Source: Dermanyssus gallinae (taxonomy: Eukaryota > Arthropoda > Arachnida > Mesostigmata > Dermanyssidae). Taken from it: a stretch of DNA of 64,000 nucleotides. The notes under the pieces were generated by a model, which was not told the origin of the DNA, made no database searches, and worked only from the letters and a program-made list of their open reading frames with translations. Positions 55,521 to 64,000 of the stretch are shown here, one piece after another. The stretch is taken from contig QVRM01006598.1 in the NCBI GenBank assembly GCA_003439945.1, forward strand, positions 62,001 to 126,000. Direction: 5' to 3'. Position numbers and translations under genes: made by a program. Within the stretch, counting starts at the first letter, position 1. Every line of letters begins with the position of its first letter.

Positions 55521-56820
55521 TTAAATATGATCATTATATGTCAGCGGGTTGTTTTGGATTCTTGTGTACCTATTAATGACACTGATATGACACAGTGACA
55601 CACCTTGTATAGACGTTATCAAGACAAAATATTCTTTTACTGGGAAGTGCAATAAAATATTCTTTTACTGGGTACATGGCCCGAGCAATGTTGGTGCCAC
55701 AAGTAATACCCATAAACCCTTAGAACCTTTCTACCTCTTTGTTTAGTACTAGAAATGGTTTTTGAAAGGGAAACTTGCACACCATGAAGCTGAAAGGAAC
55801 GGTTAAGGCTTTCACAGTTGGTTCACCTAGTCAGTAGGTAGAGCCCTCTGAGGCCAGCTCTTTTGTCAGCGAGCCAAAGCTACCGCCCATTTTAATTGTA
55901 GCTGTAATGTATCTGTAGTGTCAATACGAATAGGACGCTGACTACTTCTTGCGTTGCGTGGCAGCACACCGTTCGACTGGCTGCATTTGTATAGCGGCAT
56001 CAGCCAGCTTCCGTTAACAGACGATTATCTGTCTGCCTATCTGTCGACCGAGGAGCACAATCATAACGGTCGTGGTGGTGATGATGATAGTAAACCCATG
56101 AACCCCAACACGATAGTTTCACCTCATCGTTGTCGTATCGTGCCCGCACTGTCTGCCGTCCTGATTTACGCCATCAAAGCTCTCGTTCGTCCGATGTCCT
56201 TGACGCGCGTTAAGGTTATAGCAGCAAAAGAAGACATGCGGCTGTTTCACGCGTCTCATGCGTCTCGGGGATGATCGACACACACAATCGAGCCAGTGGC
56301 CAATTCATGGTGCTTCATGCTTCAGCAGCGGTGTGACGCCTGCCGGTGTGACGGACCTCGGGGGAACGCGCGGCTCGCCCACGGACGCAATCATTCGGAA
56401 CGCCCACGCTGCCCTATAATACTACTACTACTACGAAAGCGGCCAAAGCCATAGCTCGGAAGGTTGCGACGGTGTCTACTGACGTCAGAGCTCTAGCCTG
56501 AAGAAAGGGACGGCGGCAAATCGCGCCGTATGAGCAATACGTTCTATAGTCGAGCGGTGGGTGTCCTATAGACAAGTTCGCTTAGATAGTAGGTGAATCA
56601 GGAGACATTGAGACCACCTTGGGAGAGCTTGGGAAAAGCGTTTTGTCTCAGATAATTATTTGCCTAACAATCGAGTTAGGCAACAAAGCTGAAGCTGAGA
56701 TGTCTGTCTTTTATGTCTGCGGCCCTCGCGCCGTTTTAGAATTTTGTGCAAAAGCTATGCGCACCCGTAGAGCGCTTACATTTGTGTAGTAAGTACACTT
56801 ACCATAGAGAGCGATGCATC

Positions 56821-56851
<31 letters not shown>

Positions 56852-56960
56852 ATCATGTATATGTTACACTTATCACGAAGGATTAGCTTAGCCAATGTAC
56901 CTAGCAGACGTGTGTTGTGACTATCACGTGTCCGTTTCGATGAGGTCAGGCCGAGGCCTT
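55521..56960. other. No supported gene; one TA tract
   Basis: TA run at 56821-56848. A 106-codon frame (55954-56274) has no motif. Confidence 0.4.
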
Positions 56961-57664
56961 CTTGTTGATCGAATTTTCTTAAAGCGATGCTCATTGAGAA
57001 TAAATGGTAAACCATACTTTTTTGACTACAAAGTTGACAACTCCATTTTACCGACCCTCTCTTATACATGGGAGTTAGGCATATATATTACCCCTGATCT
57101 TAACTTTAGCCTTCACATTACCAAGGTTGTGGAGACATCTCTGCGCACAATAAATACTATCTTCCGCTGTTTTATTTTAACGACTCTACCTGTGTACATT
57201 CGCATTTACAAATCTCTTGTTCTTCCTAAACTTACATATTGTACTCCCCTGTCTGGGAGCCTTATCTGTCCAAATATAGGAAGTTGGTGGATGGAGTCCA
57301 AAATATGTTTCTAAGACGCCTGCGAATCAGGTGCCCCCACAGCGTGTTAGATGACGTTGTTCTAAGTATTGGCTCACTTTTCATGCAGTGCAACTTATCT
57401 GTTCTACATCAATTACGAAAATGTGACTTGTTAGGACACTTTTTTGATGTACGCTCCAATAACCTAAGGAGTCAACGATCAATCACCTCAAAAGCCGTAG
57501 CCCGACTGTTTGCTTGGCGTATGGCCAAATGGGCCCATGGTAATCCAAATAGCGCTCGCCTATTTGGTGATTAGTCACGATTGTCTTACAGAAGTATGTA
57601 TATTGATACCAACTCTTTTATGTGAAATAAAAGTGATGTTATGTTATGTTAAATGTTATGTTAT
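56961..57664 (+). pseudogene. 5'-truncated CR1-like LINE with one frameshift
   Basis: Two overlapping frames (56895-57314, 57239-57574) encode the end of an ORF2 after RT: KRCSLRINGKPYFF, then WELGIYITPDLNFSLHI, ETSLRTINTIFRCF, and after a frameshift near 57255-57300 RKLVDGVQNMFLRRLRIRC, FFDVRSNNLRSQRS and ARLFAWRMAKWAHG. The same blocks in the same order end the CR1-type LINE at 41831-45673 (FFTLRPNNLRSG, FAWRVSRRAH), so the two belong to one clade but different families. The 3' end carries GAAATAAAAG and a (TGTTA)n tail at about 57632-57664. RT motifs A to C are absent because of 5' truncation. Confidence 0.7.
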
Positions 57665-57790
57665 ACAGCTGAGAGTCAGCGGCCATGCTGCCAAAAGGGC
57701 TGTTGGGAAAGCCCTAGATATCTAACCATGTCCGGCTCTCGGTGCATTAAAGATATACCTCACGGTAAGTTCCAAGCCCGTAGGGGACGG
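57665..57790 (+). repeat. Dispersed repeat shared with 32078-32195
   Basis: CTGAGAGTCAGCGGCCATGC, then TAGATATCTAACCATGTCC and GGTGCATTAAAGATATACC have close counterparts in the same order at 32078-32195. Confidence 0.6.
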
Positions 57791-59752
<1,962 letters not shown>

Positions 59753-59845
59753 TATTTTAACTAAGTATGATTTGTCTGGGATACAACCGACAATTTCGTG
59801 AACGTTTTTTAATTCTAAAAATAAGTCAGACAAGGCTACGCGGAG

Positions 59846-60376
59846 CAGACAGCGTTGGTCCTTTCCCCTTATACATAGAAGCACCTGTTTGAGAAACATG
59901 AGCGCACGTTACTATCTAGCCAGCAGGTTTTCGCGTGAGTGAATTACTTCCTCTAAAAGGGCCACATTTGTGCTTAGTTACCGAGACAACGGCATAGAAT
60001 GGATCTCAGTAGAAATTTGTCATACGCCTAGCCACTCATATAACAAAAACTGTGACAAATGCGCAGTGTCCTCTCCGTAATAGTCGCAACATCTGTGACT
60101 CTATGAGCCTGTCGCTCCTAGATATACTACTTGAGGACATAGCGTCGGACCTTTCTCCTCATACCTGACGGCACATGTTGGCGAAAAATGAGAGCATGTC
60201 AGCATCTAACTAGCTCTCCTAGTTTTCGAGTGAGAATTACCTCTGAAATGGCCACTTTTGTGCTTTGTTGCCGAGAAAATGGCATGAAAAATAGTGAAAA
60301 ATGTGTCAAATACGCAGTGTCTCCAACCATAACTGACGCAACATCTGTGACTCTATGAGCCTAGCCCTCATAGAAA
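59846..60376. repeat. Diverged tandem duplication, period about 250-290 bp
   Basis: AGCGTTGGTCCTTTCCCCTT at 59851 matches AGCGTCGGACCTTTCTCCTC at 60141. Shared blocks continue (GCACATGTT-like, GGCCACATTTGTGCTT/GGCCACTTTTGTGCTT, CCGAGA..A.GGCAT) to the identical CATCTGTGACTCTATGAGCC at about 60090 and 60342. The second copy is about 38 bp shorter. No coding frame. Confidence 0.8.
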
Positions 60377-61225
60377 TTGAAAAAGAAAGCGCTCATAGCT
60401 CTTTCTGCGCTTTCTTAATGTCTCTGCCGCCAAAGAAAGCGCACATAATAGAGGGTGTTTCAGCCCAGCCAACGACCTGAAGTTCAACCACTAGGCTAGA
60501 CCTCGCCCTCACGTTCAACAATGTCATTATCATCATCCGCGTCATTGGCATCATCATGGGAGCAGTTGCAATTCAATTCACGCCGTTGCCATTTAGCTGC
60601 TTGCTGGTAGCAGTGTCAGAGCATTTGAGAATGCCGAACGCCTCATTCAAGCGACGAATCTGCTCTTATTCTTCGCCATAAGGTCGTCATCGCCCCGAAC
60701 TGGACGGTCTTTACGATTTCGTCACCTCATTCAGTCACAGGCTTGCTAGGTGACTGTCATCTGAACAAAGATGAAGGCATGACGGCGTACTTTGGCATCT
60801 ATCTGCTCGGAAGGTCGCAGATACTCTCTTCGATATGCTTTTTCAAGTGAAGCGTTTTGTGACGATACCGCATTGCATATCAAAATAGCAGCGTCTTTCA
60901 GGTAGTGCTACTTGCAGCGCTAAGGTCGTTGAAAGCTCCTAACAATACGATTTTACCTTACGCTGGCCGAATAGAACTGGCAAACTGATCTTTTCTGGCC
61001 GCAAAGAATGGCGAACTGACCTTTTCTGGCAATAAGTACTGAAACGGACGATTCGTGCCGGTGGAACGTGAGGAAATCGGGAATCAAACATTGAGCCGTT
61101 GGTCAAGTAAGCGATCGTGGAGTCTTTAGAAGCAACCCAAGCCATTTGAGAAAAGAGTCAAGGCGAGATGGCGTACAGCACCGTCTAGCCATTCAAAATT
61201 GTCGATACTCTCCTCTCTCGGCTAC
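60377..61225. other. No supported gene
   Basis: The inverted strings AAAGAAAGCGC and GCGCTTTCTT near 60385-60440 could form a small hairpin. Nothing else. Confidence 0.4.
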
Positions 61226-61264
61226 ATATATATATATATATATATATATAATCTCCTCGTTCGG

Positions 61265-61315
<51 letters not shown>
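61226..61315. repeat. Two (TA)n tracts after a duplicated short string
   Basis: TA runs at 61226-61251 and 61266-61315, each preceded by a version of CTCCTC...TCGGCTA. The second tract directly abuts the foldback element. Confidence 0.95.
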
Positions 61316-61316
<1 letters not shown>

Positions 61317-62468
61317 GGGGTGTTCCCGGACAGTTTGAAGATCGAGAATAAGGATTGTAGAGTTCGTTAAAGCAAATATTTTTTCCAATCAAACATGATC
61401 GTTGAAAAGTCTTGTTTTGGAGGGAGAGTGAAACTACTACAATTTGTAACACTGTTTTTTTGTCCAACATAGAATGTGCCATTGCTAAGCAACTTTTGAC
61501 CGGCGTTATATGCATATATATCAGAGGAAGGATTTTCTCACGAACACGACGATGTGCTTAGTTTTTGTATAGGAGGACACATCGTCGTGTTCGTGAGAAA
61601 ATTCTTTCTCTGATACATATGCATGAAACGCCGGCCAAAATATGTGACATGGTCGTTTAGAAGAGCATTTTCAAAAAAAGTTATTTTTTATTAGCCCTCA
61701 CGCCAAATACCTCAAAATCATAACTCGCCGACCATTCACAGCGCTCGAAACTAACGCATTCTGGCAAATGCGCATTTCATGGCGACCATTTTGGCACCAA
61801 ATCTGGGAATGCGTGCCGTGGTTGCGGAGTAATTCAGATTTCTTGGAGAGCATGTCGAGATTGAGTGTATGCCTAATTGACTGTGTGGCAACGTTGTAGC
61901 TGTGGCGCGATAGGTCGGTGGTAGTGAACGTAGCCACACAGTAATTTATGCATGAACTCAATCTCGACATGCCCTCCGAAAAATCTTAATTACTCAACGT
62001 AACAACGGCACTATCATAGATTTGGTACCAACATAATCGCCATGAAGTGTGCTTTTGCTCAAGTGTGTTGAAAAGTTTGTTTTCAGCCCTGTGAATGGTC
62101 ATAGGGTTATAATACTGAGATACTTGGCGCGAAGGCTAATAAAGGGCTTCATTCTTTGTGAATTATTTTCTAAACAACCATGTCGCAATTTCTGGACGGC
62201 GTTATATGTTCTTCAGGGGAAACGAAATGGGAATTGTCTTGCGAATACAACGCTGTACTTAGTTTCTGTATAGGATGACTGGTTGTCTCGCAATGGCACA
62301 TTTTTACTCCTATATTGGGCTACAACACCAGTGTCACAAATTATAGTAGTTTCACTCTCACTCTAAAGCAAGACTTCGTAGAGACCATGTTCCATTGAAA
62401 AAAAATGTTTGCTTTAACGAGCTCTACAGTTCTTATTATCGATCTTTAAACTGCCCTGGGGCACCCTG
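61316..62468. mobile_element. Large foldback element, 1153 bp, arms about 570 bp
   Basis: The left end CGGGGTGTTCCCGGACAG (61316) and the reverse complement of the right end, CAGGGTGCCCCAGGGCAG (from 62468), match and are each flanked by TA, as expected for a TA target duplication. Further in, GTAGAGTTCGTTAAAGCAAA on the left corresponds to GTAGAGCTCGTTAAAGCAAA on the right (reversed), then GAGAGTGAAACTACTA in both, GTGCCATTG, GACATGG.CGTTTAG, TCATGGCGA, and GCATGTCGAGATTGAGT close to the centre near 61892. So the complementarity spans almost the whole element. No transposase frame exists. The outer ends and TA flank suggest mobilisation by a Tc1/mariner-like enzyme, which is inference. Confidence 0.8.
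61500..61640. repeat. Extra hairpin nested in the left arm of the foldback element
   Basis: GATTTTCTCACGAACACGAC and its continuation GATGTG pair perfectly with CACATC and GTCGTGTTCGTGAGAAAAT downstream, around a loop of about 20 bases. The pairing extends outwards through TCAGAGGAAGGA/TTCTTTCTCTGA and ATGCATAT to GGCG/CGCC. The right arm has only one half of this structure. Confidence 0.85.
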
Positions 62469-62542
62469 TATATCGGCGTGTTAGAATGGGAAGGATGTTG
62501 ATTTTGACATCATCACAGGGGGGTGGGAGTAGGTGAACACAG

Positions 62543-62636
62543 TATATATATATATATATATATATACATATATGTATCTATATATAGGTTACAAGGTTAC
62601 CTATATATATATATATATAGGTTACAAGGTTACCTG
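62543..62636. repeat. TA tract with a duplicated 17-bp string
   Basis: AGGTTACAAGGTTACCT occurs at 62586-62602 and 62619-62635, separated by a TA run. Confidence 0.95.
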
Positions 62637-62962
62637 CTACTGCTCACAAGCGCACCGCTGGTTGAGCACCCGACGTCATATTGCGTGTATACACTGCCTC
62701 TCTCACAGTCAGAGCCGTGATGCTCGGGCTGGAATCTGCTCGAACGTAAGTGATCCATCCGTATGCACGTAGCAATTACGAGTGTACAGCTAAAGCCGCA
62801 ATGGTGCATGCATTGAAGCATGCCAACCGCGACGAGTTACTTGCTCCTGGCTGCTCGCTAGCGCTTTCGGAGCGAGACAGCCGGGAACCGTCGGGCACGA
62901 CAGCACACAAAGCCACCCAAATGAGCCAATCGTCGTTAGTTGCCCATTCAACACAAGCTGCT
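62637..62962. other. No supported gene
   Basis: Short frames only; no motif. Confidence 0.45.
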
Positions 62963-63065
62963 GCTACTACTACTATATAACTACACTACCATAACTACTA
63001 CTACAACTACTACTACTATAACTACTACTACAACTACTACTACAACTACTACTATAACTACTACT
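62963..63065. repeat. (TAC)n-rich microsatellite, left half
   Basis: CTACTACTACTA with CAACTACTAC and TATAACTACTAC variants, continued at 63256-63375 beyond an inserted SINE. Confidence 0.95.
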
Positions 63066-63258
63066 AAGCAAAGTTTTCGGGCTGACCCTCAGCCAAGATT
63101 TAACGTCCACGGAACTGTTTTTCACATTGCTTCATAGACGGAAGACCCCTATAAATACAAATCGGTGCAACGGTGAGGCTCGAACCCCCGCGCACCTGCT
63201 ATGTGTCTCCTCCGGTTGCGAGGCGGAGACTTAATCCACCACGCCACCGGGCTCGACA
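63066..63258 (-). mobile_element. tRNA-derived SINE, copy 2, inside a (TAC)n microsatellite
   Basis: On the minus strand: GTCGAGCCCGGTGGCGTGG, an A-box-like TGGCGTGGTGG (63237-63247), a B box GGTTCGAGCC (63177-63186), then TTTGTATTTATAGGGG, GAAGCAATGTGAAAA, CCGTGGACGTTAAAT, TTGGCTGAGGGTCAGCC and CGAAAACTTTGCTT. The blocks and their order match the copy at 38406-38588. Both sides of the element are (TAC)-type repeats, so it inserted into, or was used to seed, that microsatellite. Confidence 0.8.
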
Positions 63259-63375
63259 CTACTACAACTACTACCATAACTACTACTACAACTACCACTA
63301 TAACTACTACCATAACTACTACTACAACTACCACTATAACTACTACTACAACTACTACTATAACTACTACTACCA
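63259..63375. repeat. (TAC)n-rich microsatellite, right half
   Basis: Same repeat type as 62963-63065, with CAACTACTAC and CATAACTACTAC variants. Confidence 0.95.
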
Positions 63376-64000
63376 TTACTGGTTCTACCACTCGACAGAG
63401 GAACATTCAGGCACTAGCTACGAGGGTAGTAGCCTTGACATAGCCGGCAGCGGTAGCGGCAGCAGCAGCAACAACGGTCGCAGCGCCGGTGGCTTCATCA
63501 TTAATAGCCATGTATCAGAGAATAGAGACTCCTTGTGCTTCCTTGTGCTTCGCGGTGGCACGCAAGCAAGCGTTGTCTACGCATCAGCCACAAATACATA
63601 AGCATGATGATGCTGCTGCTACATTAACTCCACACGACGGCAAGCGTGTCCCACGCTGGTGTGTCGGATACGCACGAGACGACGCACCCTTGCCGTATGT
63701 AGATGACAGTCGTTTGGCTTCACTGGGCAATAATAGGGCCTGGGTGGAAGTGTGCCTGCTTTCCTACTTTCCCACGTGGTTCCCCACCCACCACCCGGCA
63801 GCGCCGCCGCACCGCACCGCAGTGATTACCAACGGTTGTGCCTCCCCCGCACAGTCCCCCCGAGTAGTGCGACAGCCTCACCGCGAAAGCAGCTAATTAA
63901 TGACAGAATGACTGGTTACTGGTGGGTGTGCACGCACAAGAAGTAAACGACCGACGACAAAGGTCGTCGGTGCACCTATACGGTGTATGCACACTGGCAG
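63376..64000. other. No supported gene
   Basis: A 135-codon frame (63489-63896) is Pro/Ala/His-rich near its end with no motif and overlapping frames. GACGACGACAAAGGTCGTC-like inverted strings occur near 63950-63970. Confidence 0.4.

Noticed and set aside
62963..63375. Asn/Tyr/His- and Thr-rich open frames
   Set aside because: They are translations of (TAC)-type microsatellites interrupted by a SINE.

Overview
This window looks like intergenic, repeat-dominated DNA from a metazoan nuclear genome. I found no convincing host gene, no rRNA and no intact tRNA gene. Almost everything recognisable is a mobile element or its relic: an R2-like non-LTR family, a BEL/Pao LTR retrotransposon, several APE-type LINE families, tRNA-derived SINEs and two foldback elements. 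More than twenty (TA)n tracts lie among them. The mixture suits an arthropod, and some of the LINE protein patterns remind me of chelicerates, but that placement is a weak inference from memory. There is no prokaryotic, viral or organellar gene organisation.

Layout. 1-5 kb: sparse, with an endonuclease relic of a LINE (2905-3490) and a tRNA-derived SINE (4913-5117). 5.2-16.4 kb is the richest block. It holds a LINE 3' fragment between two TA tracts, a decayed but nearly full-length R2-like element (5525-8886), two 5'-truncated copies of it (9059-9842, 15291-16073), three copies of a 107-bp unit, and a BEL/Pao element (9901-15132) placed inside one of the TA tracts. 16.4-28.9 kb is mostly featureless, with an RT relic on the minus strand (19193-19556), a small foldback (21284-21601) and microsatellites. 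28.9-35 kb has a minus-strand LINE C-terminus, a LINE with RT and a C-terminal Cys/His motif (32741-34475), and a second LINE endonuclease fragment directly after it. 38.4 kb: a SINE. 41.8-45.7 kb: a nearly intact CR1-type LINE. 48-60 kb: tandem duplications, a decayed LINE (54136-55520) and a truncated CR1-like LINE (56961-57664). 61.3-62.5 kb: a 1.15-kb foldback palindrome. 63.07-63.26 kb: a second SINE copy embedded in a (TAC)n microsatellite.

The organising theme is the TA microsatellite. Every R2-like copy begins and ends at a TA tract, the BEL element sits in TA with TATAT on both sides, a LINE 3' fragment lies between TA tracts, the large foldback abuts a TA tract, and several local duplications are separated by TA tracts. 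The two truncated R2-like copies share the same 5' breakpoint and the same neighbouring 107-bp unit, so they probably arose by duplication of a block bounded by TA tracts rather than by independent insertion.

The most interesting single object is the BEL/Pao element. Its 328-bp LTRs differ at only two positions and it keeps a 1189-codon frame, yet it has lost the RT catalytic core and RNase H, has Gly where the second integrase Asp is expected, and has DMG at the protease active site. It therefore looks like a recently mobilised, non-autonomous derivative that depended on enzymes supplied by relatives. All functional statements come from reading motifs by eye; no alignment or search was run.
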